Source: Flavobacteriales bacterium (GTDB taxonomy: Bacteria; Bacteroidota; Bacteroidia; Flavobacteriales_D; Sanyastnellaceae). Taken from it: a stretch of DNA of 64,000 nucleotides. The notes under the pieces are model-generated. The model did not search any database and was not told where the DNA came from. It saw only the letters and a list, made by a program, of their open reading frames with translations. The first letter of the stretch is position 1; each line of letters begins with the position of its first letter. The DNA is taken from the NCBI GenBank assembly GCA_015665315.1, contig JADFAK010000005.1, positions 1 through 64,000 on the forward strand, written 5' to 3'. This document shows positions 17,630-26,767 of this stretch, one piece after another. Position numbers and translations under genes: made by a program.

Positions 17630-19222
17630 ATGAGTTCATCAAAATCTGGCCTATTGGCCAATATTAAGTTTGACCTACCTGCGGGTATCGTCGTTTTCCT
17701 TGTCGCAGTTCCCTTATGTTTAGGAATTGCCCTTGCCAGTGGTGCGCCACCGCTTTCGGGTATTGTTGCCGGAATTGTGGGTGGTATTGTGGTCACACTG
17801 TTTAGTGGTTCGCCATTGGGAGTGAGCGGACCGGCAGCTGGATTGGCGGCCATTGTTCTGACAGCGATTCCTGCCTTAGGAGGTTTTGAGATATTCTTGC
17901 TTGCGGTGGTTGTCGCAGGTTTGATCCAATTTATTCTAGGTGTTTTAAAGGCTGGAATTATCGGTTATTACTTTCCCAATTCAGTCATTAAAGGAATGTT
18001 GGCAGGTATTGGAGTCATTATTTTTCTCAAGCAAATTCCACACGCCTTTGGCTACGATAAGGACCCAGAAGGGGAGGTGTCGTATGTCCAGCCCGATGGA
18101 GAGACTACGTTTAGTGAGCTTTTTAATATGATGGATTTCATTACCCCGGGATCCTTGGTTATTGCTGTCATTTCCCTGTTGATTTTGATTCTCTGGGAGC
18201 AAAAATTCATCAAACGTCTTGCTGTTTCTCAATGGATTCAAGGCCCTTTGGTCGTAGTAGTTATGGGGGTAATCTTAGGCTCTGTGTTCGCAGGTATCGA
18301 TTCTTTGGCCTTAAGCCCTGAACATCTTGTCGCCTTGCCAGTTACAGAGGGATTGAGTGGTTTGTCGGAATTGATTCGATTCCCAGATTTCAGTCAGTGG
18401 AACAATCCGGCCGTGTATGGTACCGCCGTAACGCTTGCAGTTGTTGCGAGTTTGGAAACGCTACTCTGTGTGGAGGCGACAGATAAATTAGATCCTCAAA
18501 AACGAGTTACCCCTACGAATCAAGAGTTAAGAGCTCAGGGTATTGGTAACATGGTTTCAGGTTTGATTGGCGGCTTGCCGGTTACACAGGTAATTGTTCG
18601 TAGTTCGGCCAACATCCAGTCCGGAGGTAAGTCCAAACTGTCGTCACTTATTCATGGAATTTTAATTCTACTATGTGTGGTGTCGATTCCGTTTATCCTG
18701 AATATGATTCCATTGGCTTCACTGGCTGCCATCCTCCTTGTAGTGGGCTATAAATTGGCAAAACCTGCTTTGTTCAAATCCATGTATGAAAAGGGCTGGC
18801 TGGAATTTGTCCCATTTTTAGTAACTATCGTTGGTATTGTCTTCACCGACTTACTTACCGGAATTGCCTTGGGAATGATGATAGCCATCTTCTTTATTCT
18901 CTTCAAAAATTACCAAAAACCATTCTTCTTTGACGCTGAGGCATATAGTCCAGGACATCCAATTCACTTGCATTTGGCCGAGTCAGTATCCTTTCTCAAT
19001 AAAGGAAGCATCATCAAGAGTTTGTCGCAATTGCCCGACGATTGTGAAGTAATCATCGATGCCTCAAAAACCAGGGATATGCACCCAGATGTGATGGAGA
19101 TTATCGACGACTTCAAAGAGAACGCCGTTGGCAGAAATATTAAAGTCACAACTATGGGTTTTGACAATGAATTCGCTGCAAAAGGGGTGAAACATTTTGA
19201 AAAAGCAGTGGTCACCAAATAA
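17630..19222 (+). CDS. SulP family anion transporter with STAS domain
   Basis: 530 residues. Hydrophobic transmembrane segments fill about 1-420, with SulP signatures AGIVVFLVAVPLCLGIALASGAPP near 19-42, SGPAAGLAAIV near 67 and the conserved TQVIVRSSANIQSGGKSKLSS segment near 319-340. The C-terminal ~100 residues form a STAS domain (VIIDASKTRDMHPDVMEIIDDF). The family carries sulfate, bicarbonate or other anions by proton or sodium coupling. With a carbonic anhydrase gene 44 bp downstream, bicarbonate is the most likely substrate here. It acts in the inner membrane. Confidence 0.9.
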   Translation: MSSSKSGLLANIKFDLPAGIVVFLVAVPLCLGIALASGAPPLSGIVAGIVGGIVVTLFSGSPLGVSGPAAGLAAIVLTAIPALGGFEIFLLAVVVAGLIQFILGVLKAGIIGYYFPNSVIKGMLAGIGVIIFLKQIPHAFGYDKDPEGEVSYVQPDGETTFSELFNMMDFITPGSLVIAVISLLILILWEQKFIKRLAVSQWIQGPLVVVVMGVILGSVFAGIDSLALSPEHLVALPVTEGLSGLSELIRFPDFSQWNNPAVYGTAVTLAVVASLETLLCVEATDKLDPQKRVTPTNQELRAQGIGNMVSGLIGGLPVTQVIVRSSANIQSGGKSKLSSLIHGILILLCVVSIPFILNMIPLASLAAILLVVGYKLAKPALFKSMYEKGWLEFVPFLVTIVGIVFTDLLTGIALGMMIAIFFILFKNYQKPFFFDAEAYSPGHPIHLHLAESVSFLNKGSIIKSLSQLPDDCEVIIDASKTRDMHPDVMEIIDDFKENAVGRNIKVTTMGFDNEFAAKGVKHFEKAVVTK

Positions 19223-19266
19223 GTTTTAGCGCAGACCTATAAATTAATCAATCAGAAAAATATATT

Positions 19267-19887
19267 ATGAAAGCACATACATCAGAAACCCAAGCGACGA
19301 TGACACCCGAGAAAGCATTGAACTTTCTCAAAGAGGGCAATCAGCGATTTTTAGAGAATATGAAACTGAATCGAAACTTGATCGACCAAGTGGATCAAAC
19401 GAGACAGGGTCAGTTTCCTTTTGCTACTATTTTGCATTGCATAGACTCACGAGTTTCAGCCGAGCTCTTGTTTGACCAAGGAATTGGCGACATCTTTAGT
19501 ATTCGTATAGCTGGAAACTTTGTCAATGACGATATTCTTGGAAGCATGGAGTTTGCCTCTAAACTGGCCGGTACCAAATTGATTTTGGTGATGGGACACA
19601 CACACTGCGGAGCGATCAAAGGGGCTTGTGACCATGTGGAGATGGGAAACCTTACCACATTATTAGAGAAGCTACAGCCAGCAGTTAAAGCGGTTGAGCC
19701 GAAGTACACAACCTTGGGCTCCGGCAATGCTGAGCTTGTTCAAGAAGTGGCTGATGTCAATGTCAAACTTACCATCGAGCAAATCAGATCAAGAAGTAGC
19801 ATATTGAAAGAAATGGAGGACAAGGGAGAAATTGCGATTGTTGGCGCGATGTACGACATCGAAAGTGGAAACGTGACTTTTTCGTAA
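19267..19887 (+). CDS. Beta-class carbonic anhydrase
   Basis: 206 residues. The family zinc ligands are visible: Cys58 in HCIDSR (with the Asp60/Arg62 dyad), His111 and Cys114 in VMGHTHCGAI. The length and the downstream helices fit beta-carbonic anhydrases, which interconvert CO2 and bicarbonate in the cytoplasm. It follows the SulP gene with a short gap and is closed by a strong terminator, so the two probably form one transcript for bicarbonate uptake and use. Confidence 0.93.
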   Translation: MKAHTSETQATMTPEKALNFLKEGNQRFLENMKLNRNLIDQVDQTRQGQFPFATILHCIDSRVSAELLFDQGIGDIFSIRIAGNFVNDDILGSMEFASKLAGTKLILVMGHTHCGAIKGACDHVEMGNLTTLLEKLQPAVKAVEPKYTTLGSGNAELVQEVADVNVKLTIEQIRSRSSILKEMEDKGEIAIVGAMYDIESGNVTFS

Positions 19888-19910
19888 AGCGATATTGACT
19901 AGGAAATAGG

Positions 19911-19940
19911 AGGAGAGGCCCATGGCTTCTCCTTTTTTTT
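19911..19940 (+). terminator. Rho-independent terminator after carbonic anhydrase
   Basis: AGGAGAGGCC, loop CAT, GGCTTCTCCT (one G-T pair), followed directly by a run of T. It lies between the convergent carbonic anhydrase and response-regulator genes and serves the + strand. Confidence 0.9.
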
Positions 19941-19968
19941 GCCTTGATTTTACCTCTGACGGCGAAAA

Positions 19969-20610
19969 TCAGGAAATAAGTTTGTTGTGAAAAGCAAAGC
20001 GAACCAACTCGACCACATTGTGCATGTCAAGTTTGCGCATGATGTTGGTGCGGTGGGTGTCAACTGTGCGCGGACTGATAAATAGAATCTCTGCAATTTC
20101 TTTGTTCGAGAAACCTTTGGCGACAGACTTGATAATTTCGATTTCACGTTCGGTGAGCTCGGCTAGGAGCGGACTTTGATTCACCATGGGTTCGATGGTC
20201 TCTTTTTGGACCAGAGCACGTGTAACGTCAGACGGAAAATGCTCACCACCCTTGGCAATCGTTTTTATGGCATAAATCAATTCGTCCTTGGGAATGGTTT
20301 TTAGAAAATAGCCTTTGACGCCAAATTCGATAAATTTCTGAATCAATGATTTCTCCTGATGCATGGTGAGAATGGCAATGAGAACATCTGGAAATTGCTT
20401 TTGGACAGTTTCGGCACATTGCAGACCGTTCATCTTGGGCATGTCGAGGTCGAGTAGGAGTACGTCCACATCCGATCCAGGAATACGCTCTAGGACTTCT
20501 TCTCCGTTCTTACACGTCGCAAGGATATTGATCTCTGCTTCACCCTCCAATAATTTGGTGATGCCGTCAAGAATCAATTGGTGGTCGTCGGCTAGAATTA
20601 CATTAATCAT
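19969..20610 (-). CDS. NarL/FixJ family response regulator
   Basis: 213 residues. An N-terminal receiver domain (MINVILADDHQLILDG with the acidic pocket, phospho-acceptor Asp in LLLDLDMPKMNG near 54, Lys in YFLKTIPK) is joined to a C-terminal LuxR-type helix-turn-helix (TEREIEIIKSVAKGFSNKEIAEILFISPRTVDTHRTNIMRKL). It is the output of the kinase encoded directly upstream, whose 3' end it overlaps by 8 bp. Targets are not known. Confidence 0.93.
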   Translation of the reverse strand: MINVILADDHQLILDGITKLLEGEAEINILATCKNGEEVLERIPGSDVDVLLLDLDMPKMNGLQCAETVQKQFPDVLIAILTMHQEKSLIQKFIEFGVKGYFLKTIPKDELIYAIKTIAKGGEHFPSDVTRALVQKETIEPMVNQSPLLAELTEREIEIIKSVAKGFSNKEIAEILFISPRTVDTHRTNIMRKLDMHNVVELVRFAFHNKLIS

Positions 20611-22747
20611 CAGAAACTGGAATTTTTACTGTTGCTAAAGTGCCACTTTCCGAGCTCGGCTCAAAATTTACTTTGCCGTTAATTGTGTCCAGTCTGCTTG
20701 AGATATTCATCAGTCCAATACCGTCTTTCTGCTGGTCAGACCGCATTCCTTTCCCATTGTCTTCAATCATCAAGAGCAGGTCCTTCCCTGTCTTGAACAA
20801 TTGGACATTGACCTTGCTGGCCTGGCTGTGCTTGATGACATTGTTGACCAATTCTTGTGCAATTCTATATATGGCGATCTCTACTTTTTCACTGAATCTC
20901 TGATGAATCCCAAAGTGTTCGAACTGAAAGGCTACTTCACTATGTCCAAGGCTGTTCTCCAACATGTCGTTCAAGGCGGGAATCAATCCAAGTTCGTTCA
21001 ATGAACGCGGCATCATTTGGTGCGACAATTCCCGCAGTTCTGTGGCCGAATCATCCAATACCTTAATCAGTTTTTCCGTATCCTTCGTTTCATTTCCCGA
21101 AAAGACTTTCTGAAGTCCCAGTTTCAATCCGCCTAACTGCTGAACAATACCGTCGTGCAAGTCTTTCGCTATTCGCTTGCGCTCTTCTTCCTGGACTTGA
21201 ATTACCGCCGACAGACCTTTTTGCTGTTCTTCGATGCGGATTTGGGCAAGTTTGTTCTTCTGCGTTTGTTTCGAACGGTAGAATAGAAATCCACCAACAA
21301 GAAGTAGGAGGAAGGATGCACCAATGAGTAGTTTTAGCTGCTCATCTTTCTTTGCTGCTTCCAATTCGGCTGTAGCCTTGTCCTTTTCCAAAAGTTGGGT
21401 CTTGAGCTGCTCATTCAGCAATTCATTCTTTGTCCGCTCCGATTCAAAGGACACAAAGAGTTGGTTCATCTTACTGGTGTAGTCCTCATTGTAAATTGAA
21501 TCTTTGAGGGCACTTTCTATTTTGCGTAAACTGGCTGCAAGTTTGTAATCTCCAAAACGCTCGTAGTGATCGGCAAGCTTCTCAGCAGCTGTACGCTGTC
21601 GGTCCAGCAAACCCAATTCAATAGCCTGCTCATTCCCCGCCTTCAGCAGAATCAAAGCACTGTCTGGTCGATTGGTCAAGCTCAACAAGTTTCCGATAGC
21701 GATTCTTGTGATCACGGCACTTGAAGCCACATCAATCTGCTCCTTAATGACGAGTGCTTCACGATAGTATGAAAGAGCCTTATCCAATTCACCCAACTCT
21801 TCATAGATTGAACCTATGTTATGAAGGCTAATGGCTATTTCATCTTCGCTCTTGGTCTTCCTGTTCAGTTCCAAACTTTGGTTGTAACAATCAAGCGCAC
21901 GTTGGTAATTTCGAACACGTTTGTACTCCGAACCCATGTTAGAAAGTATGTTGCCTATTAAATCCTCTCTGGATTCTCGTTGGAAGATCTCCATACTCAA
22001 CTCTGCATACTTTATAGAGTTTTTATGGTCTCGCAGGTCAGTAAATAGGGAGGCAAGATTGCTATAGGTATAGGCTTCCAGAATAAACTCTCCTTGTTCT
22101 CTTCTCAGGTTTGCCGACTTCAAGTAATATTCTAAAGCCAGATCAAAGCGGCCTAGATAATGGTAACACGTTCCAATATTGCTGTAGTTCGAATGGATTT
22201 TGGGCGATTTCTGAGCTTCACGAATAGCAATGGCCTTTTTCTGGCAGATTATCGCCGAGTCCAAATTCCCCAGCGAAGTATACGCATTCGAAAGATTGCC
22301 ATAGGCGATTGGGATGCCTGAACTATCATTGACTTGTTCATACATTGAAAGCGAGCGCCGGTAATAGTTGACTGCACTCTGATATTCGGCCGTCCTTTCA
22401 TAGGTCATCGCGATATTATTGAAAAAGTTTCCCGTAGTCAATACATCGCCCTTCTCTTTCGATTGCTCAAGTCCATCTAAGAAATATTGCAAGGCTTTAT
22501 CAAACTCATAGTTGTCGAAATAAGACCACCCAATTGCGGCATGGGCATCCATTTCGTATTTGAATACCCCTTTTTCTCGCGCTAGTTCTCTTGCCTCCAT
22601 AGCCAAAGTTCTTGCCGAGTCGAGGTTGACCGATAAAGCATCGTAAGCGGCATCAGTTTTTTCCTTGAGAAAGGCAGAGTCAGCCGCTGTTTGAGCAAGT
22701 GCATTGCCTCCAAGACCAACGAAAAGTAGGAAGATAAATCTGTTCAT
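20603..22747 (-). CDS. TPR-containing sensor histidine kinase (HisKA_3 type)
   Basis: 714 residues from the Met of the signal peptide MNRFIFLLFVGLGGNALAQ (a longer frame adds five residues). About 30-420 are tetratricopeptide repeats (for example GDVLTTGNFFNNIAMTYERT, SNIGTCYHYLGRFDLALEYY) expected in the periplasm. A coiled coil and one membrane helix follow (near 475, LLIGASFLLLLVGGFLFY), then the HisKA_3 phospho-acceptor region (ERKRIAKDLHDGIVQQLGGL) and the ATPase domain (NNVIKHSQASK, DNGKGM, GIGLMNISSRL). This is the standard Bacteroidota TPR-kinase layout, paired with the NarL-type regulator. The stimulus cannot be read from the sequence. Confidence 0.92.
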   Translation of the reverse strand: MNRFIFLLFVGLGGNALAQTAADSAFLKEKTDAAYDALSVNLDSARTLAMEARELAREKGVFKYEMDAHAAIGWSYFDNYEFDKALQYFLDGLEQSKEKGDVLTTGNFFNNIAMTYERTAEYQSAVNYYRRSLSMYEQVNDSSGIPIAYGNLSNAYTSLGNLDSAIICQKKAIAIREAQKSPKIHSNYSNIGTCYHYLGRFDLALEYYLKSANLRREQGEFILEAYTYSNLASLFTDLRDHKNSIKYAELSMEIFQRESREDLIGNILSNMGSEYKRVRNYQRALDCYNQSLELNRKTKSEDEIAISLHNIGSIYEELGELDKALSYYREALVIKEQIDVASSAVITRIAIGNLLSLTNRPDSALILLKAGNEQAIELGLLDRQRTAAEKLADHYERFGDYKLAASLRKIESALKDSIYNEDYTSKMNQLFVSFESERTKNELLNEQLKTQLLEKDKATAELEAAKKDEQLKLLIGASFLLLLVGGFLFYRSKQTQKNKLAQIRIEEQQKGLSAVIQVQEEERKRIAKDLHDGIVQQLGGLKLGLQKVFSGNETKDTEKLIKVLDDSATELRELSHQMMPRSLNELGLIPALNDMLENSLGHSEVAFQFEHFGIHQRFSEKVEIAIYRIAQELVNNVIKHSQASKVNVQLFKTGKDLLLMIEDNGKGMRSDQQKDGIGLMNISSRLDTINGKVNFEPSSESGTLATVKIPVSDD

Positions 22748-23026
22748 ATAACATCGTTTCAACTGTAAAACTAAGGTTTTGGATATTGATTGAATTCTAA
22801 ATCAATTTCTATTTCAATAAAGGCCGTTCTTTTTCTCCAGTAGTCGGTATTCTTTGTACTTTTCGCGGGCAACCACCAGCCAGTTTTTAACCAAGCTAAA
22901 GGATTTGATGCACTATTCTCAAGACCATAATCGAGGTTGGTGAACTGCGAATTCCGCTTACTTGATGGTGAGTTATATACGCACTGCGCATAGCCATTAG
23001 AGTAGTAGAAAAGCTTTTTGTTAAGA

Positions 23027-24808
23027 ATGATAGCCACAAAAACACAAGCCAAAACAAAGCTGTCCAATAGCATGGCTCTGCTTACCTCTGTGACCGTGGC
23101 TATCGGCTCGATCATTTTGTACTTTATAGGGGCCTCGGCTGGTTTGCTGACTGTTCTCGCAATTTCTTCAGCGGTCTACTGGATTCCAATCACACTCAAT
23201 AAATTGGGATATAATCTAACTGCGCGACTCACGCAGATCATGCTGTCCTTTGTACTCATATTTATCCTTACGGTCTTATTTGATACCAATACCGATTTTG
23301 ATTTTCACTACCTCGTAATGATCGGATTAGCCATACTCTTTTTCGATGATGAAATTGGTAAATGGAAGTGGGTGTTGGCGGCTATGACCTTGCCTTTGTG
23401 GATTCTGTCTCTGACGGCTGCTCATTATTTCGGACCTATTGTCGAGTTAGAATCTGGTGTGGTGTCGACTATGAAGCTCATGAATAACATCCTTCAATTT
23501 GTGTTTGTTGGTGCTATTTTGTATTTCTTCTCCAATGAAACGCAGGTGTATGTGGACAAAGTCGAGATGCAAAAACAATCGCTTGAAAAGACCAATGAAG
23601 AACTTGACCGGGCGCTAGAGAAAGCGAATGAGGCCACGGAGTATAAATCGATGTTCCTGGCCAATATGAGCCATGAAATTCGCACACCACTAAACGGAGT
23701 CATCATGGCCGGGAACCTCCTGCTCAATTCCGAGCTAGATGATTCTCAAAAGGAAGCAGCCAATATTATCCGCGATTCTGGAGGTAATCTCTTAGTGATC
23801 GTCAATGACATCCTCGATTTCAGCAAGGTGGAGGCGAATAAGTTGGTTTTTGAAAATGATCCTTTCGCACTTCGGCAAACGATTGAGAGCACCCTCTTAC
23901 CTTTCAAGTACGAATGTGGCAAAAAGAAGATAGACCTAGCATTGAACTATAAATCTGAGCTGCCAGACGTATTGGTTGGGGACAAACAAAGAGTGCGACA
24001 GGTACTCACAAATCTCGTCGGAAATGCGGTAAAATTCACGGATACAGGAGGCGTCAAAGTCTCTGTGGAGTCTCTGCCTTCATCACATGTGAATCGAACA
24101 AAAATCTGCTTTGTTATTGAGGATTCCGGAATAGGCATCGCGCCCGACAAACTCGAGTCTATTTTTGAAAGCTTTACGCAACAAGATGGCGGGACCAATC
24201 GAAAATATGGAGGGACGGGACTCGGTACGTCGATAGCAAAAATGCTAGTGGATATGATGCACGGTGAGATCAAAGCCATCAGTCCGAATCCCAAGAACGA
24301 TTACAACAATTGTCCGGGCACGGTTATGCAGTTTTCTATAGACTTGGAGATGTCAGATCTTCCTGTTGATCAAGTTGCTCAACCAACGCTTAGGCCAGCT
24401 GGAGAATTTGATAGTGGCAAACAGTCTGAGGAAAATCAGCAAGCGTGGTCATCCACGACGAAGATCTTGCTCGCCGAAGACAATCTGATCAATCAAAAAG
24501 TCGCTAAAATGGTTTTCGAAAAAATGGGATTGTCGATTGAAGTTGTGGAAGATGGTGAACAAGCTGTACATCGAGCGAGGGAGGAGGAGTTTGATCTTAT
24601 CTTCATGGATTACATGATGCCCAAAGTAGATGGCTTGCAGGCCACCGCCATGTTGCGTGAAAGCCATGTTCAAACTCCCATCATTGCCGTTACCGCCAAT
24701 GCGCGCGAACAAGATCGTACCAAGTGTTTGGAGGCGGGGATGAACGATTACATAAGTAAGCCTGTCAGCATCGAGAAATTACAGCTGATTCTGAACAAGT
24801 GGCTTTGA
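23027..24808 (+). CDS. Hybrid sensor histidine kinase/response regulator
   Basis: 593 residues from the Met at 23027 (frame opens at 23018). Five to six membrane helices fill about 15-185 without a recognised sensor domain, followed by a short coiled coil. The HisKA domain has the acceptor motif FLANMSHEIRTPLNG near 212, and the HATPase domain shows VGNAVKFTD, EDSGIGIAPDK and GGTGLGTSIAK. A C-terminal receiver domain (about 475-593) has ILLAEDNLINQKVA, the phospho-acceptor in FDLIFMDYMMPKVDG and the SKP lysine. It probably passes phosphate onward through a separate HPt protein, not seen here. The gene stands alone, divergent from the TPR kinase. Confidence 0.92.
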   Translation: MIATKTQAKTKLSNSMALLTSVTVAIGSIILYFIGASAGLLTVLAISSAVYWIPITLNKLGYNLTARLTQIMLSFVLIFILTVLFDTNTDFDFHYLVMIGLAILFFDDEIGKWKWVLAAMTLPLWILSLTAAHYFGPIVELESGVVSTMKLMNNILQFVFVGAILYFFSNETQVYVDKVEMQKQSLEKTNEELDRALEKANEATEYKSMFLANMSHEIRTPLNGVIMAGNLLLNSELDDSQKEAANIIRDSGGNLLVIVNDILDFSKVEANKLVFENDPFALRQTIESTLLPFKYECGKKKIDLALNYKSELPDVLVGDKQRVRQVLTNLVGNAVKFTDTGGVKVSVESLPSSHVNRTKICFVIEDSGIGIAPDKLESIFESFTQQDGGTNRKYGGTGLGTSIAKMLVDMMHGEIKAISPNPKNDYNNCPGTVMQFSIDLEMSDLPVDQVAQPTLRPAGEFDSGKQSEENQQAWSSTTKILLAEDNLINQKVAKMVFEKMGLSIEVVEDGEQAVHRAREEEFDLIFMDYMMPKVDGLQATAMLRESHVQTPIIAVTANAREQDRTKCLEAGMNDYISKPVSIEKLQLILNKWL

Positions 24809-24824
24809 TCATTTCTTCATTCAA

Positions 24825-24859
24825 TTTACGCGCGTAAAATCCGAATTCAGCTATCTTCG
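24825..24859 (+). promoter_or_regulatory. Promoter region with palindrome before isoaspartyl peptidase gene
   Basis: TTTACGCGCGTAAA (24825-24838) is a perfect 14-bp palindrome. TATCTTCG (24852-24859), a variant of the -7 element, ends four bases before the ATG at 24864, so the mRNA may have almost no leader. The palindrome sits where a -33 element or operator would be. Confidence 0.45.
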
Positions 24860-24863
24860 CTCC

Positions 24864-25793
24864 ATGAACAATCCTATTTCTATTGCCATCCATGGTGGTG
24901 CAGGAACAATCTTGCGCAGTAGCATGAGTCCCGAAAAAGAAGCTGCCTACAATGCGGCCTTATCTCTTGCTCTTGATGCCGGCTATTCGGCGCTTGAGAA
25001 AGGTCTCTCTGCACTAGATGCCGTTGAAATAGCTGTTTGCTCACTTGAAGACTCGCCACTTTTCAACGCAGGAAGAGGTGCTGTGTTCACGCATGAAGGC
25101 ACGCATGAGATGGATGCGTCTATTATGGAAGGTGCCAACAGAATGGGAGGTGCAGTGACGACTATCCACGGCATCAAGAACCCCGTTAAACTGGCGCGTT
25201 TGGTAATGGAGCAAACGGAGCACGTATTCCTTGCCGGAGAAGGAGCTATGCAGTTTGCCAAAGAACAAGGAATAGCGCTTGAACCCGACGCGTATTTCCA
25301 TGATGAATTGCGCTACCAGCAATGGCAAGAGTCGCTAAAAAGCGATGTAGTACAATTGGATCATTCACCTTTGAAGGAAAACAAGTTTGGAACTGTTGGA
25401 GCTGTGGCCTTGGATCAATTTGGGAACCTAGCAGCGGCTACCTCTACCGGTGGAATGACCAACAAGAAATTTGGTCGAGTAGGTGATAGCCCTATGTTAG
25501 GTGCGGGAAACTATGCCAACAATAAAACATGTGCCGTCTCGTGCACAGGTAGCGGCGAATTCTTTATACGCGCCGTGGTTGCCTATGACGTAAGCTGCCT
25601 CATGGAATACAAAGGCTATACGCTAGCCCAGGCTTGCCGTGAGGTCGTTCAAAATCGATTGATGGAAATCAATGGGGATGGCGGACTCATTGCCGTCGAT
25701 GCCCAAGGGAATGTGTGCCTAGAGTTCAATACGGACGGTATGTACCGCGGTATGAAGAAAAGTACTGGTGAAAGTGAGATTGCTATTTATTAG
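24864..25793 (+). CDS. iaaA: Isoaspartyl peptidase / plant-type L-asparaginase
   Basis: 309 residues, the normal length for Ntn-hydrolase asparaginases of the IaaA/EcAIII type. It starts with IAIHGGAGT and contains the autoproteolysis site KFGTVGAVALD. The Thr of GTVG (near 176) becomes the N-terminal nucleophile of the beta subunit, and GRVGDSPMLGAG and GSGEFFIR follow as substrate-binding loops. The enzyme cleaves beta-aspartyl dipeptides. Here it most likely splits the beta-Asp-Arg released from cyanophycin, because cyanophycinase and cyanophycin synthetase genes are next to it. Confidence 0.93.
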   Translation: MNNPISIAIHGGAGTILRSSMSPEKEAAYNAALSLALDAGYSALEKGLSALDAVEIAVCSLEDSPLFNAGRGAVFTHEGTHEMDASIMEGANRMGGAVTTIHGIKNPVKLARLVMEQTEHVFLAGEGAMQFAKEQGIALEPDAYFHDELRYQQWQESLKSDVVQLDHSPLKENKFGTVGAVALDQFGNLAAATSTGGMTNKKFGRVGDSPMLGAGNYANNKTCAVSCTGSGEFFIRAVVAYDVSCLMEYKGYTLAQACREVVQNRLMEINGDGGLIAVDAQGNVCLEFNTDGMYRGMKKSTGESEIAIY

Positions 25794-25798
25794 CCGAC

Positions 25799-26656
25799 TT
25801 AAATAAAGCTAGCTGTCATTGGAAGAACTTTGACTACCCGGTTATCAATGGTGAACTCATCTCCATTGGCCAGAATATGAACCGTCAAATTACCTAAGCT
25901 TATTGGAGTACCCTTCGGTAGCTCTGCGTGGCGATTGTGAGTCAATCCGCGTGGATCGAATAGAATAACCATGCCCGAGCCAATTACGCGAAATTTATTT
26001 CCTTTTTCAATCACAATGCCCGTGTCTTCGGCCAAGCCCACTCCCAGTAAGGTTGGGTGAATGGCTACTGATTCAGCCAGCCTTCCAAATCTTCCCCGTC
26101 GAATGAAATGTGTGTCGATAACAAGGCCCTCGATTAATCCAAGTCCCTTCTTCATCAATACGGCACCTTTGAGTAAGGATTCCTGACTACTTCCTCCCGC
26201 TACCATCTCAGTGCTCATGGCCATAGCTCCAGCGCTGGTTCCAGCTATAACTAGACGTTCATTTTGATAACGTCTAGACAGAATCTCATGAGCTTTGGTG
26301 CCTCCTATATGTTTTGCGATCTTGCTTTGATCTCCACCCGTGAACATGATGCATTCACATGCTTCCAACGTTTCAAGTGCTTCTTTGCTATTGCTATCTT
26401 CTTTGGATCGAATATCAAGCACGGTTAGATCTGTACATCCAAGATGTCCAAAAGCCTGGATATAGGCCTCTGCTACTTCATCAGGAATGCTGGATGCCGT
26501 AGGAATAATCACAATTTTGGCGTCCGGTCCGCCAGCCTCTTTGACAACGTGGCTTAAAATGCCATCGTCAATAAAATCCACGCTAAAACCTTCATCGATT
26601 TCGTCCCCCTTGTGCTCATTCCCCCCGATCGGAATTAATACTCCCTTTGGCTCCAT
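25799..26656 (-). CDS. cphB: Cyanophycinase
   Basis: 285 residues of the S51 serine peptidase family. GGNEHKG is near the N-terminus, TGGDQ at 106-110, and the nucleophile elbow GTSAGAMAM places Ser141, matching the catalytic serine of known cyanophycinases; IDTHFIRRGRFGRL supplies later active-site residues. It hydrolyses the branched Asp-Arg polymer cyanophycin to beta-Asp-Arg dipeptides. No signal peptide is seen, so it should act on intracellular granules. It is convergent with the isoaspartyl peptidase gene (5-bp gap) and divergent from the cyanophycin synthetase gene, with a 111-bp shared upstream region. Confidence 0.93.
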   Translation of the reverse strand: MEPKGVLIPIGGNEHKGDEIDEGFSVDFIDDGILSHVVKEAGGPDAKIVIIPTASSIPDEVAEAYIQAFGHLGCTDLTVLDIRSKEDSNSKEALETLEACECIMFTGGDQSKIAKHIGGTKAHEILSRRYQNERLVIAGTSAGAMAMSTEMVAGGSSQESLLKGAVLMKKGLGLIEGLVIDTHFIRRGRFGRLAESVAIHPTLLGVGLAEDTGIVIEKGNKFRVIGSGMVILFDPRGLTHNRHAELPKGTPISLGNLTVHILANGDEFTIDNRVVKVLPMTASFI

Positions 26657-26767
26657 GGCTAAAAATTGAATTAATCCACGAAAATACTACTTCAGAGGAA
26701 AAAAAATATTTACTTTTCAAACACACTATACAGAAGTTATAAACGCTGACCAAATAACGCTTAGAAT

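Noticed and set aside
22763-23115. 114-codon minus-strand frame between the two sensor kinase genes
   Set aside because: It overlaps the start of the hybrid kinase gene antisense and has no signal, motif or plausible start context.
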